DNA of 64,000 nucleotides from Cercophora sp. LCS_1 (lineage: Eukaryota > Ascomycota > Sordariomycetes > Sordariales > Lasiosphaeriaceae), in NCBI GenBank assembly GCA_036250225.1, contig JAPZLL010000062.1:62001-126000 (forward strand), in the 5' to 3' direction. The notes below the pieces were generated by a model. It saw only the letters and a program-made list of their open reading frames with translations. It did not search any database and was not told where the DNA came from. A program made the translations under genes and the position numbers. This document shows positions 32,773 to 42,995 of this stretch, in pieces (the stretch's first letter is position 1; each line of letters starts with the position of its first letter).

Positions 32773-34032
32773 ATGGCCCCTGCTCTGACCATGGCAGTCA
32801 CGGAGGGCGAAAACGGGGGCGGCGTAAAAACCACCACCGCCAACAGACACCAAGCCGAACCGTCGTCCCCCAACCTCCCCCCGGACCAATGGTACTTCCC
32901 CAACGAGCTCAAAGCCGACCTCCGCAACTGCGGCGTCCCCTCGCACTACATCCAAGAGACCCTCGTCTGCTCGTGGGAGTTTGTGCGCACCTGCATCCCC
33001 CAATTCACCCCCCGCAACTACGACCGCTACCTCGCCTTTGTGCGCCTCGGCGCCATCGCCACCATCTCGGAAATCAGCGGCGACCTCGTCGACATGGCCG
33101 CCTCCCCGCACCAGGTGCTCGGCTACGACGCCGACGCCCTGCTGCACACCCTCTTCCGCGACACGCCCTTCCACGCCGCCATGGCGCGCGAGTGGCGCAC
33201 CTACGTCCTGCTCACGGGCGAAAAGACGTGCGCCCGCCGCAACTCGTCCCTCTTTCGCCGCTACGCAAACACGCTCCCCAAATCGGCGCAGACGTGGTTC
33301 CGCCTGCGCGACTGCGACGGCTTCTGCCGCCTCACCATCGCCGCCGCGCTGGCGTGCAACGACATACACGACTTTTGGTTCTCCGAGGCGCAGCTGCAGA
33401 TCTTTGCCGAAATCACCATGACGCTGTACGACGTGTTTGCGTACTACAAGCACCGCTCCGAAGGGGAGATCCACGACACGTACGCCTATGTCGGCGAGGA
33501 GCTGCGGGCCGGGGCGTTTCAGCGGTGCCGGGAGGTGCTGTGGGCGCTGGACGCGGCGGCGGCATGGGACCCGGCGATGCAGTGCGCCGTGAATTTTGTG
33601 CGGTTTTTCGGCGGGCCGATTCACCTGACCATGCGGAGGTATCGCTTTTTGGAGGACGGGCTGACGCTGGGGTTGCCGGATACGGCGCAGATGGTGCAGG
33701 ATGCGCGGCAGCACGTCAAGCTTTGGGCGCGGCTGGATAAGGGTGTGAAGGCGGCGGAAGACGATGAGCGGTATGCGTTTGTCGCGGCGCAGAATGAGTT
33801 GCTGTTGTTCCCGGAGTTGCTGGAGTTGCTTGAGCAGGGTCTGGAGACGCACTGTGCTGAGTGTGTCGTGCCTGCCGTCTATGGTGCCCCGGCGCCGGGC
33901 GAGTGGGGCGGGGCCAAGTTGTGTGGAAAGTGCAAGATGGAGTGGAAGCGGTACATGGAGAGCCTTCTTCCGCGGGCGATGGAGGCATTCTCTGGGCTGC
34001 GCGCTTTCATGGCGCAGCGGGCGTTACCGTGA
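32773..34032 (+). CDS. ABA3-like protein, possible unusual sesquiterpene synthase
   Basis: 419 aa, single exon, ATG at 32773 (a second ATG six codons on is possible). No signal peptide or transmembrane helix. Diagnostic stretches from memory of ABA3-type proteins: an early WYFPNEL, then YLAFVRLGAIATISE, GDLVDM and LGYDADALLHTLF. The middle has MAREWRTYVLLTGEKT, then SSLFRRYANTL, WFRLRDCDGFCRLTIAAALA and LYDVFAYYKHRSEGEIH. Later come CREVLWALD and FVRFFGGPIHLTMRRYRFLE. The C-terminus has two Cys pairs (CAEC and CGKC). BcABA3 of Botrytis converts farnesyl diphosphate to alpha-ionylideneethane, the first step of fungal abscisic acid synthesis. It lacks the usual DDxxD/NSE motifs, and none is seen here either. 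Related proteins occur widely in fungi and most have no known product, so the reaction here is inference. GC-rich codon use is strong in the first half. Confidence 0.6.
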   Translation: MAPALTMAVTEGENGGGVKTTTANRHQAEPSSPNLPPDQWYFPNELKADLRNCGVPSHYIQETLVCSWEFVRTCIPQFTPRNYDRYLAFVRLGAIATISEISGDLVDMAASPHQVLGYDADALLHTLFRDTPFHAAMAREWRTYVLLTGEKTCARRNSSLFRRYANTLPKSAQTWFRLRDCDGFCRLTIAAALACNDIHDFWFSEAQLQIFAEITMTLYDVFAYYKHRSEGEIHDTYAYVGEELRAGAFQRCREVLWALDAAAAWDPAMQCAVNFVRFFGGPIHLTMRRYRFLEDGLTLGLPDTAQMVQDARQHVKLWARLDKGVKAAEDDERYAFVAAQNELLLFPELLELLEQGLETHCAECVVPAVYGAPAPGEWGGAKLCGKCKMEWKRYMESLLPRAMEAFSGLRAFMAQRALP

Positions 34033-34594
34033 AGTGAGGCTATACATTCAAGGGGAAACTGGCACATGTCGTAGGCCACTTCATATTCCACTACAAACCT
34101 TTCTTAGTGAGAGTGGACTGGTTTCCTGGCTACAGGAAGAAATGCACCCACTTCGGGGAAAAGACCGGTCAGTACTACACTGTATAAAGCCTGTGAAGTA
34201 AAAAAAAAAAAGAAAGAAAGGAAGAACGAAAAATGGTTTGTTTGTTGCGGAAAACATATATACAGTTGTTGAACATGCTCTTCAACGTGGAAATATTCAT
34301 TTTGTTTTCTGAGTTTCTTTTTGCGGTATATTTACAGCTGTGGTGGCTAGTTGCCGTGAATTGAACGATTTATGTTAGGGCGAACGTCTTGAGGTATACC
34401 TCCTCACCGCCCAACTTCAAGCTTCGCCTGTCCTCTTCCGGTTGCCGCACATATCTGCGGCTTGCAGCATGCTCATTGCCTCATTACCTACTTGATGAAG
34501 CAGGCTAATTTGGAGCCTAGAAATCTCCCGAGGCCTCTTAATAAACTCGCTTCTGCTCTGCGTAACGTTCCTTGCCTGTCGGCGATTCTGCAGG
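34033..34594. other. 3' region of the ABA3-like gene
   Basis: About 560 bp with an A-run and AAG/GAAA repeats at 34200-34230, otherwise A/T-rich. No gene is supported. Confidence 0.4.
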
Positions 34595-34933
34595 ATGGTC
34601 GGGGAAGAATCAGGGGAAGGTCAGGACAAATCAGCGACAGCTCACCCCAGTTCACCCCAGCTCAGGACGACGAACGAAAAAGAAAATTTCGTGTGCCCAG
34701 ATTCGCCTCAGACAGCCAGGCTGTTGTTTGGAAACTCAACCGAGGCATCCGCCACGATCGTGACAGGTGATCCACATGTCACTTCTATAGGTAGCCGCTC
34801 CTGCCGACCGATCTTGCGGGGTAGAAAAAGACTAATGCACTTCCTCTGGGGTGCAGATTGGCACTTCTTGTGGTCGCAGTCGGAATGGAGGACATCACAG
34901 AGGCAGGTAATTCCAACGATTTCGCATTCATGA
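34595..34933 (+). CDS. Small hypothetical open frame
   Basis: 112 codons from ATG to stop, beginning MVGEESGEGQDKSATAH. The composition (Ser/Thr/Pro-rich, acidic start) is coding-like in one frame only, with the other frames broken. No domain or signal peptide is seen and no splice structure supports it. It could be part of a longer spliced gene (a GT dinucleotide sits in the middle) or chance. Confidence 0.2.
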   Translation: MVGEESGEGQDKSATAHPSSPQLRTTNEKENFVCPDSPQTARLLFGNSTEASATIVTGDPHVTSIGSRSCRPILRGRKRLMHFLWGADWHFLWSQSEWRTSQRQVIPTISHS

Positions 34934-34962
34934 GCATCATCAAGCCTAGCAGAGCCTAGCCG

Positions 34963-36550
34963 TCAAGCCGTCCCGTCCCACACCTTGTCCCGCCTTTCTC
35001 GTTGCGGATCCCTCACCAGCCCCGTCACACTTGCCGAGCAATCCTTCTCGTCACCTCGTGAATCTTGTGATGTCTTGACCGACATGGACACCACAATCCC
35101 CGAGCCCATCATGTTCCCCACTCCCACACTCTTCCGGGCCCCCGTCCCCCCACGCGTCCCGTTGGCTACAGACCCCATCTCGTAGTTGCCCGTCGTACCG
35201 ATGATCCTGGGCATGATCTTGCGCAACAGCAACCGCAAACTGGGAAGACAAGGGCAAATGACGCCCACGTCCAGCTCAATGCCCGACCAGATGATGAGCT
35301 CAACAACATCCCCTGTCATCCGTTAGTTTGAAATTAGTACTTGAAAAAACTGGGGGACCAACTGGTTGGGTTTGACGCTCTCGTGAACTGGTTGATTGTC
35401 TTGAGGCGGATGAAGCTGATAACCACCACCGCCATTCCGACGCTAAACATCATGGACCCCATGATCTTCTTCTTCCAGTGCAGGTTTAACGCTAACAACT
35501 GGGGGAACGGGAGGGCAAGCAGCCACGCATCAAAGATGATGCCGGTGATGGCGGCAACCCACGCAAGCACAGTGAAATTGCCGCAGTGCCCCTCGTGTTC
35601 TCCCTCCCACGCTGTCCAGAAGTAGCTGATGGGCTGGCATTGGAACACAACAGTCAGGAAAAAGCTCAGGTTGTAGACCACGTTGGCAATCAGTGTCGCC
35701 ACCAGGATGCGACCGAGCTTGTTGTCGGATCGGAGCGGGAAAACGCGAAGGTAGAACAGAATGATCGAGGACCGCACCAGGAACCGGGTTGTCGTGTACA
35801 ACAACATGTTGATGAAGAAGTCCCTAACGACGTCGTTCACGTGGTGGAACTCGAGGAACCATATATCCTTGCCCATTCCCTTGCCAACCGCTGCATCCAA
35901 CGTCAGTTTTGGCCGTCTGGGTTCTATGGGGGACCATACCTTCAAAGTTGACAACGGCATAGGCAATGCAGCCGCCCTGTGCTGGTCAGTTTCATCATTC
36001 GGCGCGGAGAGGGTGCCACATATACCATCGCGAACAGATTGCACAAGTCATCCCACCAAAAGTATGCCTTGGTCAGTATCCGGGCTATGATTCTCAAGAC
36101 GACTGCCAATGCTGCCAGCCCTAGGAAGACGGCAAGAATCGTGATGACGCGATCATCGCCTTCCGTCGGGTCGTTGCAGAGATCTGCTGTGACGTTTCGG
36201 CTGGCTACCCGGTCTTGTTAGCACCCCGGCCAGTGTTGCACTGCAGAGGCATCTCACTGAGCGTCTCTTTTACCGTGCATGCCGCTTGCACGCACAGCGT
36301 CGCGTCGAGCCTGAATGCGTCGCTTGGGCAAAGACAGGCGAGATCGGTTGCGTTGCATCCCGTTTCTGGGATCGACTGGCGGAAGCAGGAGAGCTGCCAG
36401 GCGTCAGCCAAGTATAGGACGAACACTCGGGTTACTCACGGCACACTCGGGCAGCCTATCGGCGCCTGGAATTAGTGACTGCGCTGCGACAACGTTGCTC
36501 AGGGCACCAAGACACAGGCCAAAGGTGCTGATGCTCTTGATGAAGCCCAT
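34963..36550 (-). CDS. PTH11-like CFEM-domain G-protein-coupled receptor
   Basis: Six exons: 36550-36440, 36393-36258, 36204-36026, 35976-35940, 35890-35363 and 35312-34963; introns 46, 53, 49, 49 and 50 nt; 446 aa. A signal peptide (MGFIKSISTFGLCLGALSNVVA) precedes an extracellular CFEM domain with the expected Cys pattern (PECALSCFRQ, GCNATDLACLC, CVQAAC, and after an intron the last Cys in TADLCNDP). Seven transmembrane segments of the fungal rhodopsin-like type follow (VITILAVFLGLAALAVV; FFINMLLYTTTRFLVRS; GRILVATLIANVVYNLSFFLTVV; GNFTVLAWVAAITGIIFDAWLLA, shortened). They include CQPISYFW and KIMGSMMFSVGMAVV. The last TM region is ELIIWSGIELDVGVICPCLPSLR. The C-terminal tail is basic and Gly-rich. 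Such receptors sense hydrophobic or host surface cues at the plasma membrane in Magnaporthe and relatives. Intron 2 (GTGAGA...GCTAAC...GTAG) is needed to restore the final CFEM cysteine. Confidence 0.85.
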
Positions 36551-38246
36551 GATATGACGGTTTCGCGGCACGGCGTCGCTTCCTGTGAGGTTGGAAGGAG
36601 GAAGTGAGACATGCGAGTCGAAATCGCGGCAGTGGATCCAAGCCCTGAGTCGCGTGGACGGCGGGGACGGGGGATCTTGAACAATTCAGAGCCAGGGCAA
36701 ACCCGTTCGAGGGGGCCACGATGATTGCCACAAGGGTGCCATGATTTCGGTAAGGGTCGAGGGTGGGTTCGGTGGAGGAGTGCCGCCGTCAAGGTGGGTG
36801 CACCGGCCATACTTCCTCGTTGGGGGAGGGTGGTCGCGGGCGTGCTGCCAAGTTGGGCTGAGCCAGGAATGCAAAACTGCAGCTGGTGAGCTCGCCGGTG
36901 TGCGGAATCCCATTGCTGCCGTGTGCCGTGTTCGGCACTGCATGTATGCACGATGCACGGGAGCAGCGTTCAGGGGTCCGCCGTTGGCGGTTGCTCGGCG
37001 GCCGAGGCATCGGTCGTGGGTCCATGTGAAAAATCTCGGCCGGTGGCGACCGACAGGATTGGAAGGAGGACGGCCGCTGCGGGGCACCCAGCAAGCTCCA
37101 GAACGTTGAAACGAGCTGGATTTGGGACCCATCCACGCCGAGATTGGGAACGACTGACCTGGACGCCACGTCAAATATCAGCAATTGCCGCCATTCCGTC
37201 CGTGGTCAGGTCGTCTGCCATCGTGTGTTTCGCCGCAGCAATGAAACTCGACACGGGCCGGCAGCTGTCAGCGAGGCACAATGGAATTCTAGAAAATGGG
37301 CGCCCCGGATCAGATGCAACTGTGCCTGTCACCGGGGACCTGCAGGACATCGCAGCTACGCCCGATCAGGCTCGGCAATCCGTCGTGACGGCGCCCTTCC
37401 CCGGACCAAACGAATCCGCCAAGCGCACAGAAAGCTGCATTGGACTCCCCGAAGGATTCGAAAGTCAGCGATTGATGCAAGACTGCTGCAAGAGTTGTAC
37501 GTTTGGGAATATCTAAAATGCGGGGAAATCATATGGACGGCGATCGTGACAGGGTGCCTCGGTTGGCTTGAGCTGCCATGGCCGTGAAGGCATTGGGATT
37601 GGGATGAACCAGTTTGAATGGCGATAAAGAAAAATTGTTAGTGCCAAGGCGAGGCCCGAAACCGCTGAGTAAGATCAGACCGACCTGAATGTCATTGGGA
37701 CTCCGCCAGATGGAGCGATCAAAATGAAGCTTCATGCGTTATCAAGGGGCGCGCCTTCCTCCTGTTTCCCTCTATCTCTTGTTGCGTCTTTCTGGCCCCT
37801 CTTCTGATGGTTTGTTCAACTGCGACGTCAATCTCAGATTTTTTTCCTTTCCGTGTCGTTTTCGTTCTGGGTCAGTCGAGCCGGGGCTCACCGAGGTGAG
37901 GCAAACCCATGCCGGCTTTCCATCGAGAATGACAATTTGATGGAAGAGGTGGTCGGGGTTAAGATGTGGCCCTCCGTCACCGAATTTCAACCCCGATATT
38001 CCGAGCCTGTTCGCCCCGTTTGAAGACATCATCATTCTCTACTGGTCTGTCCCGCAGTCGCAGCCCCAGCCACTGGTCACGGGAGCGTTGATGGTGCTCT
38101 TTCCACCCACAGGTTATTCCCGTTCATTGACTTTACACCTTGGGTCCCTTTGACCTCGCCCAGCGGTCACGGACATTTACGGGGCACGACAAAATGACAG
38201 ACAATCTCGACTTTTCTAGCATCTATCTATACACAAGCAGCTTCTG
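36551..38246. other. Intergenic, no gene recognised
   Basis: 1.7 kb upstream of the CFEM receptor. Several long open frames on both strands overlap one another and have no domain or signal. I see nothing that supports a gene. Confidence 0.35.
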
Positions 38247-40059
38247 CTATGGCTGCAGCCAATACTCCTCCTCACCAGTCCAACTGAAACCTGGGAACCT
38301 CGGATCAGGGACAAAAATCCTCGAAGCGCCCGTCGTGTCAGGTTCGCCCGAGGCCGACCAACCGAAAATCTTCTTCCCGTCCTTGGTGTACGCGTACACG
38401 CCGTGCCTGCCGATATCCTGGATACCATCAAGAATGATCTCCTTGGTATCGTGCTTGATGTACCCATAAATGGGCTTGCCCGTTTTCGTGTACCCATAGA
38501 TGTGACCTTTGGGCTTATTTGGGTCCTCTTTGTCCTTCTTGTATCCCCAAATGTTGTTGAGGTCAACCTTTTCAAGCCTTTCCTTCCACTTCTCGCGCCT
38601 CGTGGTTTTGCCGTAGTTGCCGTTGCTGTAGACGTCCTGAGGATCCCAGTCGCCCCTTCTGCTTTTGCCAACTCCACCGTGTTTTTTCATATAGTCCAGC
38701 CGGGCCTTCTCGTCGACGTGGACCTTCTCCCAGAACTCTTTTCTTCGTTTTTCCTCGTAAATTTTGTACATTCTGTCGGAGTGTTCGATCGCCCACCTGG
38801 TGAACCTTCTCTTGCCTTTCTCAATAGTGTCCTTGACTGCCTTTTTACCCTTATTGATGAGTTCCTTAGTCTCCTTTGCTGCCTTCTTCACGTCCTTCAC
38901 CGCCTCGCCGAAGTCCGCCTTGGATTTGCTCGCATCCACCAATGCCTTCTTCAACTGCTCTCGGGCGCTCTCCAGCTTGGCTTCCTGCGGGTCTTGGGTC
39001 TCCTTTTCCTTCGCTGCCTTTTCCTTTTCCTCAGCAGCCAGCTTCTTCCTGTCCCTCCAGTAGTCCGCTCGTGTGGCCATGAAGACATTGTTCCAGTTGA
39101 CCGGCTCCTGTGGTCCAGCCGTCAGACCAGGGGAGGCTTCGTCGACGAACCTCTTTGGGATGTAGTCCTCGGCAATCTTGACACCCGGAGCATTCTCATC
39201 GAAGGTGATGCTCCAGTGCGGCTGGTCGAACTTGGCCCTGTCGGCATGGTTCCAAACATGTTCGTGGGTGCTATACTGACCACCGCCAAACTTGTCCTTA
39301 ATCTTTTCGTGGTCGATCATCTCCTGCGAGTACGACAGCCCGGCTGGCATGTTGATTCCGCGGGTGCCACGCATGCGCACAAAGGTGCACAGCTCGCCGA
39401 TCGGCTCAAACGTGACGCAGACATCGTAGCCTTCCTTTTTGTAGTAGTCTTGCCGGATCGAGTATAGGATATCCTGCTGGGAGCCGCTGCGGATGCGGGG
39501 TGTGATGGCCGTCGAAGGGCACTCGATCTCGACGTTCTTGTCCGAGAAGCCGAGGTTGGATTCAATGGTGAGTGAGCACCTGTCCGAGGTGTACTCAATG
39601 GGCTCGAGGGCAAACTTGAGAATCTGATATTCACCAGGGCCGGGAATGAGGTCTATTGACCTGGAATGGTTAGCTGAGTACGAACCGGTGACGAGGTGGG
39701 CGTCACGCGAGCCCGGCACCGGTGTGTGTAACAGAGGTACATCAGGGCAAGGGAAGGAGTTGAAGGACGGAAAATGGGAAATAACGATGAACGCCACATC
39801 GCTCTGGGTTGTGGGGAATCTTCCAGGAGAAGGCGAAGGGCAGAGGAGAGCACCGGGAAATCCTACCATTGTTATATTTCGAGCCATAGAACTTCTCCTC
39901 GATACTGCGCAATTCCCTGTGCCATGATTGCGGCACTTCTGGGTGGTGAATGAGTTCCTGAGGCCCCTTGTGTTTGGGTTTGAACCCGGCCCTGTGTTCG
40001 TCTTCCCACTTATCGGCGAGGCCAAGGCCCGCCAGGAAGAAGAGGGGGAGAAACCTCAT
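38247..40059 (-). CDS. Secreted lysine-rich protein with C-terminal YGYTK-type repeats
   Basis: Two exons: 40059-39867 and 39652-38247, with a 214-nt intron (GTAGGA...CTAAC...AATAG), 532 aa. The ATG at 40059 gives a signal peptide (MRFLPLFFLAGLGLA). Residues about 60-220 have a beta-rich part with several Cys (CSLTIESNLGF, ECPSTAIT, YDVCVTFEPIGELCTFV) that could be a globular domain. Residues about 230-390 are Lys/Glu/Ala-rich and helical, likely coiled coil. The C-terminus has short Tyr/Gly repeats (IYGYTKTGKP, IYGYIKHDTKE, VYAYTKDGKK, IFGWSASGEP) resembling WG-type beta repeats. No known family is recognised. It should be secreted or cell-wall bound. Another splice choice, GTGCTC with acceptor TTCCAG, adds a few residues at the junction without changing the rest. 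Confidence 0.65.
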
Positions 40060-41623
40060 CGTGCCTGTGCTTGACGATGTCGACAGATTTGGTGACAAGA
40101 GGATGAAGTGGAAAGAGAGGAGTAAGGGAACGTGTGGGCTTTAATGTTCTGACGTTTGGCATGGTTGCCGAGGATAAGGTGGGCGGTTTCGGGTCATTGT
40201 AAACCTTGGCGAGGTGTCGCCCGGGTCCCTGTGATACCGTCGCCGGGGCATGCTGAAGCATACTGGAACGGTTGTGGCGCTGGGGACGCTCATCGTTTTC
40301 AACCGCCGTCCAGCCGTCAAACCTGTTGAGTGCACTAGCATCGTTGAGAGGTGACCCACTGTTCGGTATGGATTCGGCCTCCGGGCTCAACCACTTGCTA
40401 TCGTATGTCCTGGATTTGAAGTTTTATTGGGATTGGCGCGGATGGTGGCGTCTTTGGCTTCTAGGTTCTTCAAGAGCGGGGTAGGCAGATCGGGATTCCT
40501 ATCAGCTCCTCATCGGTGGTTCCTGCCCCAGGAAGGTGCGGACAAGAGACAGCAGATGACAAGAGCACCTGCTTCATGGGCACCAATCGACCCAAGTCCG
40601 GGGTTGACATGCTGTTTCTAAATGCTTCCGTCTGTAGCAACAATTCCAGCCAGCCAAGTGCATAACATGAACAATCTTGGGTGCTACCGTCTCAGCCCCA
40701 AGATGCAGGATGTCTGCTCCCCTTCTCGAATTTATCTCAACACAAAACCGGCGGACTGACCGAGGGATGAAAAAAGAACGGAAGGTTGTGAAATATTCTT
40801 ATTTTTTCATGGAGGTAGGCCCAGGGGGCTAGGCTGGCATGTGGGAAAGTGCAGAACCAGAAGTTAAAGATAGACACCTACTGCGAGGCTAGGTGCTCCA
40901 GAATGTCTGGAAAGAGCAACCAGGAGACATCGAGCCCTAGTTTGGCGGCTGCAACAGGGAAAACTTCAATTCGGTATACCATGTTGTCACCAAGCTTTAT
41001 GTCAAGATGCAATGTTTGCTCAGCCAACAAAATAGGAGTCAGGAACACCGAGCCGGTGGACCGTGTATTCAGGGGCTTCCACTTCGCCGGGAATGTGAGC
41101 TTCATCTCCAACCCACTCTAGCCACGGTAGCCCCAACCTGCCTCCAAGTAAAACAACAATTAGGCCAAGCCCAATCCCAGGGGCTTTTGGAGACAAAATA
41201 GCAACACAAAGCGTCGCAAACAAGCTAAAGGCGTGGCACAAAGCAAGCGAAGCCAGAGATGACGTCGCACAGCACCGCGTCATGCGCGAGATGATTAATA
41301 AGCTTTGGCCCTGGCTGCGCTCTGCGCTGTCGATCCGGTCCCTTCGCGTCGGACGGCCCAACTCAGAAACTGCGACTATCCGGATTACGACCATGTTGCC
41401 ACCTCCGTTGTCCCTTCAGTGTCCCGCTCCATTTCTGGCGAGGCATTGCTCGCGAATAGCGCCGGAAATACCCTCTTTTTCATAACACCTCCCGCCATAG
41501 TTTTGTCGCAATTACTCACTCCTTTCCACTTTCCTTCTTGTAGCTCCAATTGAGGCCGCGCGACGACCCCTCCGAAGCAGCGATCGACCATTCTCGACGC
41601 CGGACAACCACAACCCAGACACA
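40060..41623. other. Intergenic, divergent promoters
   Basis: 1.6 kb between divergent genes. A minus-strand frame with an ATG at 41105 runs 75 codons to 40878 (MKLTFPAKW...); it reads coding-like but has no supporting feature. The leader of the TVP38-like gene is CT-rich near 41400-41560. Confidence 0.35.
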
Positions 41624-42995
41624 ATGGACAGGATACGCAACAGGATACGGGAGCAGCGAGCAGGCGCCAAAGATGGTGCGCCAGAAGAAACAAACTACCA
41701 ACCAGTCAATTGGAAGAGGGTATTCCTGAGACCGAAATATCTCGGTACGTTCCGATATGGCGCCGTCTTGGCGACCGATCATCCAGCCGCGGAGCCGACT
41801 TGGCATCGCCGATAACTGACGGGGGGTTTTCCATGTTCCAGTGTGGTGGGTGATTTTGATCGTGGTAATCGTCCTCACCGTCCTCATCACAATCCACCAT
41901 GATCAAGTCGTCAAGGTCCGTCGTTTGCATTCCATTCCACCCCCAAAGCCACAACAGCGAAACAAAACTGTCGCTAACTTTGGGTGGTTATTTCCAGTAT
42001 CTTGAACCGTTCGCCAAGCACGTGCGCGACCTCCGCGCCGGCTGGCTGATACCCATCGCCATCCTCATCGTTATATCATTCCCTCCACTATTCGGTCACG
42101 AGCTGGTCGCCCTCCTATGCGGTGTGGTCTATGGTCTTTGGGAAGGCTTTGGCATCGTCGCGGCGGGGACATTTTTGGGCGAAAGCATGGTCTCCTCTCC
42201 CGCTTGCTACGACGCTCCCCACTAACAACAAAACAGTCGGTACATGGTTCGCCTTCCAATATCTCCTCCGCGCGAAAGCCCAAAAGCTCGAGCGGACGAA
42301 CCTCAACTATGGGGCCCTGGCTCGTCTCACTCGCGATGGAGGATTCTGGGTACGCAACTCCCCCCTTTCTTCCTAATCCACAAACCTAAACTAACAAAGC
42401 CAAGATCGTCCTAGTTATCCGCTTTTCGGCGATCCCCTCCCATTTCGCAACAGCTGTCTTCTCGACCTGCGGCGTAAACTTTTGGTTCTTTGCCATAGCG
42501 ACGTTCCTCACGCTCCCGAAACAAATCTTTTTGGTCTATCTCGGCGTTCTCCTGGTTCAGGAAAAGCCGTCGCATGGACCGAAAAATATCGTGTTTGGCA
42601 TCGCCTTTGTTATCACCATTATTATGGGCGTGTATATCTGGTGGAAGATGCGCGCTGTGAAGAAGGTACTGTTGGAGGAGCAGGCTGAGAGGAGGAGCTC
42701 GAGGTTGGTTGTGGCGTTGGAGCCGCGGGGGGCAAATAAGGACGATGACCCGGAGAATCCGTTCCGTGGTGAGCCCGGTGATGAGGTTGATACGGGGTAT
42801 GCCGGTGCCGGTGCCGGTGCCGGTGAGATGGATAGGTATGGTGCCGCTAGACTCGGTGGGTATGAGGCTCTGTCGCGTCAAGAGGAGGGTATCATTAAGG
42901 ATCCGTGGAAAGCGGAGGGATATCAGGAGTTGGATATCGTTCAGGCAGAGGAGAGAGGGAGGAGGATGGAAAGGGGTGATGGGCGGTGGGTGTGA
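41624..42995 (+). CDS. TVP38/TMEM64-type (VTT domain) membrane protein
   Basis: Five exons: 41624-41744, 41842-41915, 41998-42184, 42237-42349 and 42405-42995, total 361 aa. TM segments: WWVILIVVIVLTVLITI, then GWLIPIAILIVISFPPLFGHELVALLCGVVYG, shortened to IPIAILIVISFPPLFG. The VTT/SNARE-associated core is AAGTFLGEIGTWFAF, joined across an intron. The motif VLVIRFSAIPSHFATAVFSTCG and FLTLPKQIFLVYLGVLL are typical of Tvp38 proteins; the last TM is GIAFVITIIMGVYIWW. The C-terminal tail is charged, with a Gly-Ala repeat (GCCGGT minisatellite near 42803). Intron 3 (42185-42236) appears to be GC-AG: exon GGC GAA A then GCATGG, resuming at TC GGT after AAACAG. This is the only choice I found that keeps GEIGTW and the frame. 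Tvp38-type proteins act in the Golgi/endomembranes and may be lipid scramblases or transporters of the DedA superfamily. Confidence 0.85.
42185..42236 (+). other. Non-canonical GC-AG intron in the TVP38-like gene
   Basis: A 52-nt intron with donor GCATGG, branch-site ACTAAC at about 42221 and acceptor AAACAG. The nearby GT (at 42190, ATGGTCTCC) would put the next exon out of frame and end the protein early. Confidence 0.6.

Noticed and set aside
24000..36500. Canonical PKS, NRPS or class I terpene-synthase backbone enzyme
   Set aside because: No ketosynthase, adenylation or DDxxD/NSE signatures were seen; the only backbone candidate is the ABA3-like protein.
36686..37516. Open frames of up to 197 codons on both strands
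   Set aside because: They overlap one another, are GC-driven and have no recognisable domain.
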